64,000 nucleotides of DNA from JAITMY01 sp031553765. Lineage in GTDB: Bacteria; Bacteroidota; Bacteroidia; Bacteroidales; UBA932. The first letter of the stretch is position 1; each line of letters begins with the position of its first letter. This document shows, in pieces, positions 52,177-61,916 of this stretch. The translations under genes and the position numbers were made by a program. Under the pieces are notes generated by a model. It was not told the DNA's origin. It did not search any database and saw nothing but the letters and a program-made list of their open reading frames with translations. The stretch covers positions 1 through 64,000 of the forward strand of contig JAVBKY010000002.1 of NCBI GenBank assembly GCA_031553765.1, written 5' to 3'.

Positions 52177-54687
52177 TTACTGCTTACGTTGCCTGTCAGT
52201 AATTTCAACTACTATAGAACTTAGGTAAACCTCAAGGTTGGTGTAAACGCTGCTCAGCGTTTTTGTATTTCTATCGCTCGCATCATTTGGGTTGAGCCCG
52301 TTTAGCACTTCCCATGCGTCGGGCATGCCATCAGCATCGGTATCAAGCGGCGCAGGCCAACTTTCTAATGCAGGCCAGCCTCCAACATCATCCTGGCAAT
52401 CAATCAAGCCTTTGGTGCTGCCATTTGAGCCGGTATACGTATAGGTGCCGGTACGCACCTCGTTTATCACGCGAGCATCAACCTTGTCACGCTTGAGACT
52501 GGCTCCTGCAGCTTCAAGCACTCGCTCGTACGCTACCTCTGCGGAGTGCTGCGTAATTGGTTCAAATGCAAAAGGAACAGTAGCCTTCATGTTGGCTTTA
52601 TCTTGTGCAGTAGCTCCATAACCCGACGGAACTTGAATGCCAAGGTCCCAGTTATTGGCAGTAGCTTCAGGACTTCCATAAAGGTAATTTCCTGATACAT
52701 AAAACCTTCCAAAAACTCCAATAATACTGGGTTTTCCACCTGTACCATCGAATCTATGGCTGCCGTCATCCTGCGTTTTTTTATCGGGCGAATAAATTTT
52801 ATAACTGATAGCACCACTTTTTGTAACCGGTCCCGGCTTGTTGTAGTTATTTACAATGTTGATATTAGATGCTTCACCACCGTAGCCGCTATTGCCACCC
52901 CAGTTATACACCACATTATTTCGATAGTCAATAGGCTCGGGACCCGATTCTCCCGAGGCAAATCGGGGGTTACGACTATCATGATGAGCCAATATGTTGT
53001 GATGGAAAGTCGCATTTTGTCCACCCCAAATACCACCATAGCCATGCATTCCCTTATCGTGTTTCGAGTTGCGTAAACTTTCTGACAGAAGGCACCATTG
53101 CAGGGTAAAATTTTGCATTTCATAAAATGAGCCACATTCATCAACGCTCCAACTCATCGAGCAGTGGTCAACTATTACGTTATTTCGTCCACGAGACCAC
53201 AAGGCGTCACTTTCAACATTATTTATATCTCCCATACGGCACCTTATATAGCGTACAATTACGTTGTCGGCCGCCACTATTACATCGTAACCAGCTAAAC
53301 AAATACCATCACCCGGTGCGGTTTGTCCTGCTATGGTTAGGTTTCCGTTGGCTATATTCAGCCTGCTTTGAAGATAGATGGTGCCGGACACCTTAAACAC
53401 AATAGTTCTTGCTCCTGTTTGATTTACAGCATGACGCAAGGTACCAACCGTATTACCGTCGCTCAGCGAAGTAACATAGTAAACCGCACCACCACGACCT
53501 CCGGTAACATTTCTACCAAAGCCCTCTGCACCGGGGAAAGCAGATAGGTCATCAATTAGCGGGTCGGCAGAATATTTCTCCACCGGCAAGATAGCTTTAC
53601 TATACCTGTCGGCCTCATCAAAAGCCTCTACATATACACTTTCTAAACCTGTAAAATAGTTAGAGGTTAGCTCCTTTACTTCATAAGTAAAGTCTCTCTT
53701 GTTGGCAGCCGTAAATGTTGCAATTTCCACCAACTCATAGTCCGAATCATAGTTGACACGCCAAATTTTCAATTTCTTCAATCCGGCTGTGGAGGTTACC
53801 CTAAACTGCGCATACGGCTTAGTAGCCCGAGCATGCGTATTGATACGTAGCGTACTTCCCGTAAGAAATTTTATGCTGGGAGCGGCGTTAGGATCAAGGG
53901 CAACTTTGAGAGGCAAATCCAGCATAGCTGATTTACCCGCCCTGGTTGTAGCGTACACTCTCAGCCCTACCATGTCGTCAGTGTAGGTCACATCCTCAAA
54001 GCATGCGCTATAGTCCTCGCCTATATTAAAGGTTGTGACAGAAGAACCGTGCTGTGTAGCAACGGCAGCAGTTCCGCTCTTCTTCAATATATATAACCTT
54101 ACCGAATCTAGGTAGTCCGATGCAATAGCAAAGCAAGGAGTGGGCTTATCGGCATTGGGGTCGCTATTAACCTTAAGCGTATCACCTGTCGCGTTGGTGA
54201 AGCGAATTTGTGGAGCAAGTGAAGAAGGGTCAACATACTCAAACTCCAGCTGACGTTGCAAATAGTTATCTTCTACATCCTCTACTGTAACACGCAAAGC
54301 TGCGACTGTTTGATAATCCAGACCTAATTGAGCAGCAGTGAAGTCACAGCGATATACGTGAAGCGAATCAAAAGAGGCTACCTGCTTGAGCAGCGTTGTG
54401 CTCTTTTTCTCATCCGTATTAACCTTAAAAAAGTTAACAGCGGAAAGTTCACCTTTTGCCCTAACCACCACAGATAGCGTAGGTAGACTATGAGGATTTA
54501 CAACGAGAGTATCGCCGGAGCAATCCTCAAACAGGATACTCAATTCGGCATCTTCAATAGGCTTTTCCGGTACTGTATCTTGTGGAATATCGGGCTTATT
54601 TCCACCGGCTAATATCGGATCTTCTGAACCACATGCAATGGTAAATGATGCGAGTATTGTCAGTATAAGAAGTTGAATTTTGTTCAT
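52177..54687 (-). CDS. PL1 pectate lyase lipoprotein (third of three)
   Basis: This 836-residue lipoprotein (MNKIQLLILTILASFTIAC, Cys19) is the copy nearest to SusD. Its PL1 domain shows FPGAEGFGRN, RGGAVYYVTSLSD, LTIAGQTAPGDGICL, YIRCRMGDI, DHCSMSWSVDECGS and NPRFASGES. It differs from the other two in the insert KTQDDGSHRFDG near residue 645 and in the Cys of YIRCRM. The C-terminal DTDADGMPDAWEVLNGLNP repeat is shared. It starts 28 bp after the SusD gene stop, so it is probably co-transcribed with SusCD. Confidence 0.9.
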   Translation of the reverse strand: MNKIQLLILTILASFTIACGSEDPILAGGNKPDIPQDTVPEKPIEDAELSILFEDCSGDTLVVNPHSLPTLSVVVRAKGELSAVNFFKVNTDEKKSTTLLKQVASFDSLHVYRCDFTAAQLGLDYQTVAALRVTVEDVEDNYLQRQLEFEYVDPSSLAPQIRFTNATGDTLKVNSDPNADKPTPCFAIASDYLDSVRLYILKKSGTAAVATQHGSSVTTFNIGEDYSACFEDVTYTDDMVGLRVYATTRAGKSAMLDLPLKVALDPNAAPSIKFLTGSTLRINTHARATKPYAQFRVTSTAGLKKLKIWRVNYDSDYELVEIATFTAANKRDFTYEVKELTSNYFTGLESVYVEAFDEADRYSKAILPVEKYSADPLIDDLSAFPGAEGFGRNVTGGRGGAVYYVTSLSDGNTVGTLRHAVNQTGARTIVFKVSGTIYLQSRLNIANGNLTIAGQTAPGDGICLAGYDVIVAADNVIVRYIRCRMGDINNVESDALWSRGRNNVIVDHCSMSWSVDECGSFYEMQNFTLQWCLLSESLRNSKHDKGMHGYGGIWGGQNATFHHNILAHHDSRNPRFASGESGPEPIDYRNNVVYNWGGNSGYGGEASNINIVNNYNKPGPVTKSGAISYKIYSPDKKTQDDGSHRFDGTGGKPSIIGVFGRFYVSGNYLYGSPEATANNWDLGIQVPSGYGATAQDKANMKATVPFAFEPITQHSAEVAYERVLEAAGASLKRDKVDARVINEVRTGTYTYTGSNGSTKGLIDCQDDVGGWPALESWPAPLDTDADGMPDAWEVLNGLNPNDASDRNTKTLSSVYTNLEVYLSSIVVEITDRQRKQ

Positions 54688-54714
54688 GTTAACGTGCTCC
54701 TTTTTTGAACTATA

Positions 54715-56661
54715 TTAATGGTAGCCGGGGCATTGTGTCAGCTGAGGATTGGCATCCAACACCGTCTGCGAAATTGGATACAACTCGCTCTTATGTTTCT
54801 TAAAGTCGCGACCGATAAGGCGAATCTTGTCATCGCCAAAGCTACCGGCAAAGTACTTGCTGCCGCGTACCGATGTGTTATCGCGACCTTCTTTGGGGTC
54901 CAACAAGGATGGGTCCTGCCCCAGCTTATAAAAGTTAAGCTCTGCCGGCCATAAGCCCGGAACTACGGTAAAAGTGCTTGCGCTGAACATTTGTCGGCCA
55001 AACGGGTCAATACGTGTGGTAAGAATATTCAAATTCTCTCTCGCAGCTTTGAGCTTCTCATCCATAATTCCCCACCTGATTAGGTCGTACTTGCGCAGTC
55101 CCTCGTGCGCCAGCTCTAAGGTTCGCTCCTGCACTATTTCCTTGCAAATTCCATCCTGCGGGTCGGTATTAGGTTCATTAGTAAGCGACTTTAGATCCAC
55201 ATTACCTGTGAGCACGGGCGTGTTGGGATCGTAACCATAACCACGGCGACGCACCTTGTTTATAGCTTCACGCGCTTCGGCGGTATTACCATGCAGGTAG
55301 AATTCCGCCTCGGCATACATAAGCAGGATGTCGGAGTAGCGTAGCATACCCCAGTTTACGCATGTTCTATCGGCGTTGGAGCTGGCATTTTCGGGCATCC
55401 AGTAGCGACGCCACTTGCCGGCGGAGTAATCCATCATGTGCGCCATTTCAAACGTGTTGGTATCAGTAATAACGTAGTTACATATAGTAACGTCTCTACG
55501 CTTATCCAACAAGCGGTCGGAACGAGGGTCCAAGTAGCTGACAGGAGTAGTTAAGTCGGGCAACGTTACCTCGTAGGAAATGTAGAGATTGGGTATAGAT
55601 ATAACATAACCATTACCTTTTCCCCAGCGACAATTAGCATCTTGCCTTGAGCTGTTGAATGCTCCTACGCGTCCACCTCCGGCATTGTTGGCAAATGCAA
55701 ACGCAATTTCGAACATACTTTCGCCATAGGTTTTGTCAGGCTTAAGTTCCATAGTAGTGCGAAAAACATTCTCGAAGCTCGGGTTCAACTTATGCTCCCC
55801 ACTTTGCATAATTATTCTGCACTGTTCATGGGCTACTTCATATAGCTCGCGTATGCGCGCAGGGTCGTTTCGCTTGGCTAAATTAGCAGTGGGCGATTGC
55901 GCATCAAGATCCCAGCGTAGAGCGTATCCCGCGGCATGCAAGCATAAACGTGCCAGCAAACCACGCGCCGACCCTTGGTTAATGCGCTCGGGAGTATTTG
56001 ATGAACTTCTCCATGGAATATTTAGCGTATCTACGACGTTTAGCAGGTCGTCAACAAGGTAGTCGTATATAAAGTCGCGGCTGGTGCGGGGCTTTTGATA
56101 GTAAGCAGCCGGCAAGTTGTAATCCGTAGGTTCTGCCACAAAAGGAACATCCCCCCAATTCTTTATCAAATCAAAATAAAACAAGGAGCGAAGCGTTATC
56201 ATTTCACCCAGCAAGTGACGTAACTGCTGTTTTTCGGTTGCAGTACCATCGGAAAATTGAGACATGCTGCGAATGCGGGCAATAGCTTCGTTAGCCCTGC
56301 TTACGCCGAAATACAGCTTGTTGAATGTTGACTCCAGCATAGTATTGCTGGGGGTCATATTGTAGTGCGCAAGGCCCACCGAAGAGTTATCGGTAACGGA
56401 TGATGTGCTGTAGCGCCCCTCGTCCGTATCAAGCGGGTATATCATGCTCAAGCGCTGACCGTACAAATCATCATCAGCCAAAACGGTAAATACACCGCGT
56501 GCAAATATTTCGGCCTGATCTACAGATTGGAAGAAATTATTGTCCGTGATTTTTGATTTCGGATCTACATCCAAAAACTTTTCACATGAAGCCATGGTAA
56601 ATAAAGCGGCTACAGCAATAAGCAACGCAGATAATTGTATGTTGAGTTTATTCTTTTTCAT
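54715..56661 (-). CDS. SusD/RagB-family glycan-binding lipoprotein
   Basis: This 648-residue lipoprotein has the lipobox LFTMASC (Cys27) followed by EKFLDVDPKSKITDNNFF, the classic opening of SusD proteins. The TPR-like helical body is seen in YFGVSRANEAIARIRSM and YFDLIKNWGDVPFVAEP, and C-terminal segments include LRYSDILLMYAEAEF, AREAINKVRRRGYG and ELAHEGLRKYDLIRWG. SusD caps the SusC barrel and binds oligosaccharide at the cell surface. It follows SusC by 17 bp. Together with the lyases, the likely ligand is pectic oligomers. Confidence 0.96.
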   Translation of the reverse strand: MKKNKLNIQLSALLIAVAALFTMASCEKFLDVDPKSKITDNNFFQSVDQAEIFARGVFTVLADDDLYGQRLSMIYPLDTDEGRYSTSSVTDNSSVGLAHYNMTPSNTMLESTFNKLYFGVSRANEAIARIRSMSQFSDGTATEKQQLRHLLGEMITLRSLFYFDLIKNWGDVPFVAEPTDYNLPAAYYQKPRTSRDFIYDYLVDDLLNVVDTLNIPWRSSSNTPERINQGSARGLLARLCLHAAGYALRWDLDAQSPTANLAKRNDPARIRELYEVAHEQCRIIMQSGEHKLNPSFENVFRTTMELKPDKTYGESMFEIAFAFANNAGGGRVGAFNSSRQDANCRWGKGNGYVISIPNLYISYEVTLPDLTTPVSYLDPRSDRLLDKRRDVTICNYVITDTNTFEMAHMMDYSAGKWRRYWMPENASSNADRTCVNWGMLRYSDILLMYAEAEFYLHGNTAEAREAINKVRRRGYGYDPNTPVLTGNVDLKSLTNEPNTDPQDGICKEIVQERTLELAHEGLRKYDLIRWGIMDEKLKAARENLNILTTRIDPFGRQMFSASTFTVVPGLWPAELNFYKLGQDPSLLDPKEGRDNTSVRGSKYFAGSFGDDKIRLIGRDFKKHKSELYPISQTVLDANPQLTQCPGYH

Positions 56662-56678
56662 ATGATTTGGTGCGGTTT

Positions 56679-59600
56679 TTAGAATGCAAGGTTGAGACCA
56701 ACGATGTACGTCTTACTACGTGGATAAGCACAGTAATCAGCGTTGGGTGTTACCGGCGAAGATTGTGTATCAACTTCGGGATCGTATCCGCTATAGTTTG
56801 TAAATACGTACAGGTTGTTAACTGTGCTATAAATGCGCAGCTTCTGCATTTTTATTTTCTTAAGCCACTTTTCCGGAAGAGAGTATCCCAAGGTTATATT
56901 ATTAATACGCAAGAAGGAAGCATCCTCAACAGCCCACGAGTGAACCAGATTGAGGTTATCAAACGGGCGCCAGTATTTTGCATTGGCATTCACCTTTTCC
57001 AGCATAGCGGCATTGTAGCGAATGTCGTTTCCTGCGCCATCGTACACTCGCCATGCATCGTTCATAATTGCCAGCGCGTTTTCGTTCGTATTTCGCGCCG
57101 AGGTAAAACGAAATTTATTGTAGTTGAGCACGTCCTGATCGTATACCCAGTTTATGAAAATGCTCAAGTCAAATCCTTTGTAGGTAAAAGTATTGTTCAA
57201 TCCTCCAAAGTTTTTGGGAGAGGCATCGCCAATAATGGTTCTATCCTCCGGCGTAATTTTTCCATCACCATTCAAATCCCTAAACTTAACTGATCCCGGC
57301 GCGGGAGTATAAAGTTCGGTGGTGGGAGCACCGGTATGGGGGTTGACAATCCACGCATTTTTCTCGTTTCCTTTATATGCGGCTGCATCGGCATCAAAGT
57401 GAAACTCATTCACCTTGTAGTATCCATCTGTCACGTAGCCGTACATGGAGCCCACCGACTTACCCACTTGCACTATGTAGTCGTACTCACTACCGGCAAC
57501 AAGTCCGGTAGAGTAGTAAAACGAATTCATATCTCCACCCAAGCTTTTTACCTTGTTTTTATTGAATGAGATATTGAAATCCACGCTCCACATAAAACCA
57601 CTCTTCATAACGGGCACCGCATTAACTGTAAACTCCCAGCCCTGGTTGCGCGTACTTCCAATATTCTGCACCTGCGTGGTGTAGCCCGATACAGAGGAAA
57701 CGTCCTGCGTCAGCAGCAAATCCCGGGTATCATTCATATACCAGTCAACGGTACCTCCCAAGCGGCTATGGAATATGCTCCAATCCAAACCTACGTTGCG
57801 TGACACGGTTGTCTCCCACTTTAAGTTGGGGTTAGCGTATGTGCTGGAGTACACACTTGTCATTTGTTGGTCGCCCAATCCGTAGTAGCCATTGGTATAT
57901 GTTAGGCGGTACTGATCATCGTTAATACGGTTATTTCCTGCTTGACCATAGCTGGCGCGCACCTTCAACGTTGAAAGATCAATTGCCTGCGCAAAGCTTG
58001 TTTCTTTTATAAACTTCTCATCGCTTATACGCCAAGCTCCCGAAACGGAGGGAAAGTAGCCCCAACGATTGTTCGGTGCAAACTTACTGGAACCGTCGGC
58101 ACGCATAGTGGCAGTTATCAAATATTTATCCTTGTAGCTGTAGAATACACGACCAAAAAACGACATCAGGTTGTTTGTTGAGGTAGATGAGGTGGGCTTT
58201 CCGGGAGTCATGCCCAACGACATATTATCCAAAATAACGCCCACATCGGGGAACTGGTATGTTGCCACTGAAAAACTTGAAGAGGTGGTGGAAATTTCCT
58301 CCGTACCTATCATGAAGTTCATGTTGTGCGTATCGTTTATCAACTTCTTATAGGTTAACGTATTGGTATTACTCCACTTCGATGTTTTTTTGTCGGTTTT
58401 TTTGGCCCAAATACCATTACCTCCTTGCCCCTGAGCATACAGCTTTGCCGACTTTGAATCGGGACCATCCTGCTCGTCTTCACCTTGAAAATCCTTATTG
58501 AAACCACCCATAATTTTCAAGTTCAAACCCTTTATAATTTCCCAGTCGGCGCTTGCATTAAAGTTGGTAGTAGAGTTTGACCTATCGCGATACTCCGACA
58601 TTTGTGTTTTTACGGGATTGTACAGGTTGGTTAGCTTCGAACCCGGTGTGGTTTCATCCTGGTCCATCATCAGCAGCTGCTCATCGGTATAGTTAATCCC
58701 CATGGTAGGGCGATACAAAATAGCATCGGCAAGGCGCTTGCTCTTTCCGTATGCGGGGCTTCCCTCAATATCGCGCTCGGTGTACGTGGCGTTAACCGAA
58801 ATACCCAACTTGTTATTAAAAGCCTTATGGTCAAACTTCAGCTTAGCGATATTACGGGTTGAACCGGTATTGAGAAGTGTTCCATCTTCGCTATTATAGC
58901 TATATCCTATATTAAATCTTGTAGCCTTTCCACCCCCATTAAGGTTTATATTATGGGTTTGCGTAAGCGCATTGCGACCAAAGAGCTCCTCCTGCCAATC
59001 AACCCCCTCTCTTCCATTGTATATGTAGTACAAATCGGACCAACGACCATAAATATTTTCAAAGCCCGACATGTTGCCATCTTGGCTACGAATCATTTGC
59101 GCATTGTATTGCCACAGCGAAAATTCGTACGGATCCATTACCTCAAGCTTACGAGCCAGCTGCTTAATGCCCACATAGCCATCATAAGTCACGCTTGTCT
59201 TTCCCTCTTTTCCGCCCTTAGTGGTAATAATGATAACGCCATTGGCTCCCCGCGCACCATAAATGGCGGTAGAGGAAGCATCCTTAAGCACGTCAATACT
59301 TTCAATATCGGAAGGTTCAATGTTGTTAAGCCCACTTTCCGACGGGAAACCATCCACAATGTATAGCGGAGAGTTATCCTGCGTAACCGAACCGCCACCA
59401 CGAACACGAATTTTAATGTCGGCACCAGGAGCACCCTCAGTGGTGGTTACCTGCACACCAGCCAGCTTACCTGTTAGCGCTTCTGCTGCCGATGCCACCG
59501 GAATCTGTTTAAGTACATCGCCCTTTACAGATGATATGGCTCCCGTGAGGTCGCGCTTACGCATGGTACCGTAACCTACCACTACCACTTCATCCAGTAC

Positions 59601-59900
59601 TTCTCCCTCTTTCATTTCCACCTTTATGGTTGTTTGTCCGTTAACGGGTACTTCCACCGTGGGGTATCCCACGAAAGAAACAACCAGCAAGGCATTGGAG
59701 GGGGCTGACATAGAGAATTTACCATCAACATCGGCTACAGCGCCGGTAGTAGTACCTTTAACAACTACGCCGGCTCCGGGAACAGGTTCTCCGAAGTTGT
59801 CCACAACCGTACCTGTAATTTTGATATTTTGAGCCGAAGCCCCCAAAGCCATCAGGCAGAATAGGGCTACGAGCGCAAAGTTTGAAAACAACTTTCTCAT
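56679..59900 (-). CDS. SusC/RagA-family TonB-linked outer-membrane transporter
   Basis: The ATG at 59898-59900 (MRKLFSNFALVALFCLMALG) starts a signal peptide; a start 12 codons upstream is possible. The 1073-residue protein has an N-terminal carboxypeptidase-D-regulatory-like domain (ITGTVVDNFGEPVPGAGVVV), the TonB-box/linker EVLDEVVVVGYG, the plug with IKIRVRGGGSVTQ and ESIDVLKDASSTAIYGARG, and a 22-stranded barrel ending in TYIVGLNLAF. It imports oligosaccharides together with SusD, powered by TonB. No anti-sigma or ECF sigma gene lies nearby in the window. Confidence 0.97.
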   Translation of the reverse strand: MRKLFSNFALVALFCLMALGASAQNIKITGTVVDNFGEPVPGAGVVVKGTTTGAVADVDGKFSMSAPSNALLVVSFVGYPTVEVPVNGQTTIKVEMKEGEVLDEVVVVGYGTMRKRDLTGAISSVKGDVLKQIPVASAAEALTGKLAGVQVTTTEGAPGADIKIRVRGGGSVTQDNSPLYIVDGFPSESGLNNIEPSDIESIDVLKDASSTAIYGARGANGVIIITTKGGKEGKTSVTYDGYVGIKQLARKLEVMDPYEFSLWQYNAQMIRSQDGNMSGFENIYGRWSDLYYIYNGREGVDWQEELFGRNALTQTHNINLNGGGKATRFNIGYSYNSEDGTLLNTGSTRNIAKLKFDHKAFNNKLGISVNATYTERDIEGSPAYGKSKRLADAILYRPTMGINYTDEQLLMMDQDETTPGSKLTNLYNPVKTQMSEYRDRSNSTTNFNASADWEIIKGLNLKIMGGFNKDFQGEDEQDGPDSKSAKLYAQGQGGNGIWAKKTDKKTSKWSNTNTLTYKKLINDTHNMNFMIGTEEISTTSSSFSVATYQFPDVGVILDNMSLGMTPGKPTSSTSTNNLMSFFGRVFYSYKDKYLITATMRADGSSKFAPNNRWGYFPSVSGAWRISDEKFIKETSFAQAIDLSTLKVRASYGQAGNNRINDDQYRLTYTNGYYGLGDQQMTSVYSSTYANPNLKWETTVSRNVGLDWSIFHSRLGGTVDWYMNDTRDLLLTQDVSSVSGYTTQVQNIGSTRNQGWEFTVNAVPVMKSGFMWSVDFNISFNKNKVKSLGGDMNSFYYSTGLVAGSEYDYIVQVGKSVGSMYGYVTDGYYKVNEFHFDADAAAYKGNEKNAWIVNPHTGAPTTELYTPAPGSVKFRDLNGDGKITPEDRTIIGDASPKNFGGLNNTFTYKGFDLSIFINWVYDQDVLNYNKFRFTSARNTNENALAIMNDAWRVYDGAGNDIRYNAAMLEKVNANAKYWRPFDNLNLVHSWAVEDASFLRINNITLGYSLPEKWLKKIKMQKLRIYSTVNNLYVFTNYSGYDPEVDTQSSPVTPNADYCAYPRSKTYIVGLNLAF

Positions 59901-59965
59901 GTTAATGCAGGATAATAACAACTTTTCTTGTTTCATCGTGTGCTATATATTTTCAAAAAAATCGA

Positions 59966-61789
59966 TTATTGTATTACGGTTTTAATGCTAAAGCTTACTC
60001 GCTTACGCTGCATCTTAATAGCTGCAACGTTAAAGTCCGGTTGGTATGCCAAGCCTTCCGATATATTCAGAAGACCTACTATGCCATCCTGAGTTACAAA
60101 AGCATACGTAGTGTTTAGCGCGGCATCATCACGAGTTACCACTGCTGCGTGACCAAGATCGCCAATGTGGGTATACACCCATGTGCTCGGGTCTTGAGCA
60201 ACAATGTTGCCCGTATTTGATTCAACCACATTTACCAAACGTCCTTGGTCATCAACCACGGCCGATATAACAATTGTTGTAAGCGATTTTTTTGTTCTAT
60301 TACCTGCGCTAATGCTAAGCTCTCCGTCGCGCTTTACCAAGGAGTCCAGCTGCAATATTTGAGATTTGGTTGCGGTTTCAAAGTTGATGTCAAACTTGGG
60401 CGTAATTTTTAGGTAATATGTTCTTCGAGTTTTATTTCCCTGCCACTTTGACCCGAGGTTTACCGGAGAGTCGGCATATATGTAGGAGTCGTTGGTACAG
60501 CGGAAGTAAAAGTCGGGGTTGGTTATTCCCAGGTCCAAGTTGCTATATACAGCATTGGCCGCCACGGAGTAGACATAGGGACGAGCATCGTTATCCTCGG
60601 TATACACCACAATATCGCGCAGGTGCCTCACACCGTCAGCGCCCGGCATAACCTGTATGGGAAGCTCCTTAATGCTACTCTTCCCTGCTTCATTTGATGC
60701 TTCTAACCTGAATGCTACTATATCATTTACCGTAGATAGCTGATATACGACATGGTCGCTGGCAGTTGGGTCTGCTCTCGGGTGGCTAAAACCCGTTGTT
60801 TTAGTTGCTACCTGCTCTACGCTGCCATCGGTATGAATTAAGGAGTAGGTGAATTGAGCAAAGCGTGAATCCTCTGATGTTACAGTGAACTCCACCTTGG
60901 CTTGGTTCAAATCATTATCATCAACCTTGAGTACACTCTTTGTGTACATGATGTTGGGGGCAGGGTATGTCTCATACACCTTCACGTTAATGTAGCTCTC
61001 GGTTTTTTGCATTTTGAGGTCTACAACCTCCATTTTTATTTGCACTACATCCTCCGTGTAGGCGGGTGTATACGAGGCAATATCGTAGGCATTACGACAA
61101 CCGCTGCAGGGGTTGGTAGAGAAGTTGCGCGAGGCTTCCTCAATTAGCTCCTTCCTCCCATCTCTAAATATTAAGTACGTGCTGATTCTATCCAAACCCC
61201 ACGACCACTCGTTGCCATTGCGGCTTTCCAACGTAGCGCGCAAGGTGGGAACTGAGGGAGTTGAACCATACATTTTTACCGTAATTCCGTCAGTTACGTA
61301 GGTTGTATTAACGGAGCCATTGGAGTTGAGCCATTTAATACTTGGTGCTAGCTTGGTATTGTACAACTTTACGGGGAGCATACGTTGCGACATTTGACCT
61401 TGAGTATCAAAAACGCGCACATTAATACCCTTGGTGTAACCCGCAAGTAGTACATCACCGTTGATTTCCCAGTGATTTGGGTCGGCAAATGATGTGAACT
61501 CGTTTACTACAACCGTATCTATGGTGTTAGTGGTTATAGTATTTACCTGAGCAATTTGTATTTTGGCAAGCCCTACCGGCGATGAAACGGAGGCCTTAAG
61601 CAGCGCCTCTATACTCAAATCTACCTTTGTCAAGTCTATTTCAATAATACTATCAACAAATGTAATTTGTGCACTTGGCAGAAAAGTTATACCGGGATGC
61701 TCTTCTTCCCTACAAGAATATACAAATACGGAAAGAAATAAGGCAAATAGGAAAATAACCCTCAGGTTTTTTAGTCGAGAGCGTGTCAT
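59966..61789 (-). CDS. SusE/F-position surface lipoprotein
   Basis: The ATG at 61787-61789 (MTRSRLKNLRVIFLFALFLSVFVYSC, Cys26) begins a lipoprotein signal; 27 further codons upstream are not signal-like. The 607-residue product is built of strand-rich Ig-like modules with no enzyme motifs. The C-terminal part (from about residue 400) includes HLRDIVVYTEDNDARPYVYS and a region with YFRCTNDSYIYADSP. I do not recognise a named family. Because it lies directly before SusC (65 bp), it is in the position of a surface glycan-binding protein, and that is my inferred role. Confidence 0.6.
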   Translation of the reverse strand: MTRSRLKNLRVIFLFALFLSVFVYSCREEEHPGITFLPSAQITFVDSIIEIDLTKVDLSIEALLKASVSSPVGLAKIQIAQVNTITTNTIDTVVVNEFTSFADPNHWEINGDVLLAGYTKGINVRVFDTQGQMSQRMLPVKLYNTKLAPSIKWLNSNGSVNTTYVTDGITVKMYGSTPSVPTLRATLESRNGNEWSWGLDRISTYLIFRDGRKELIEEASRNFSTNPCSGCRNAYDIASYTPAYTEDVVQIKMEVVDLKMQKTESYINVKVYETYPAPNIMYTKSVLKVDDNDLNQAKVEFTVTSEDSRFAQFTYSLIHTDGSVEQVATKTTGFSHPRADPTASDHVVYQLSTVNDIVAFRLEASNEAGKSSIKELPIQVMPGADGVRHLRDIVVYTEDNDARPYVYSVAANAVYSNLDLGITNPDFYFRCTNDSYIYADSPVNLGSKWQGNKTRRTYYLKITPKFDINFETATKSQILQLDSLVKRDGELSISAGNRTKKSLTTIVISAVVDDQGRLVNVVESNTGNIVAQDPSTWVYTHIGDLGHAAVVTRDDAALNTTYAFVTQDGIVGLLNISEGLAYQPDFNVAAIKMQRKRVSFSIKTVIQ

Positions 61790-61832
61790 AATAAATAGTT
61801 GGAAGTTAAAAAAGAAAGGCAAAAACCTATAC

Positions 61833-61900
61833 AAAGTAGGCTGCTCATATAAATCTTCACGGATACCCAACGACCATTAAGATTTTAAGCAGCCTACTTT
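61833..61900. terminator. Two-part hairpin terminator upstream of the SusE/F-position gene
   Basis: AAAGTAGGCTGCT (61833-61845) pairs with AGCAGCCTACTTT (61888-61900), and inside it AAATCTT (61851-61857) pairs with AAGATTT (61879-61885). The plus side ends in seven T's. It lies 17 bp past the stop of the truncated T9SS protein gene on the minus strand, so it probably ends that transcript and separates it from the SusCD operon. Confidence 0.75.
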
Positions 61901-61916
61901 TTTTAGGCCAATAGTA

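Noticed and set aside
47197..54687. Tandem PL1 genes as an assembly artefact
   Set aside because: Apart from one short patch, the three copies differ clearly throughout, with distinct lipoboxes and inserts, so they are real paralogues.
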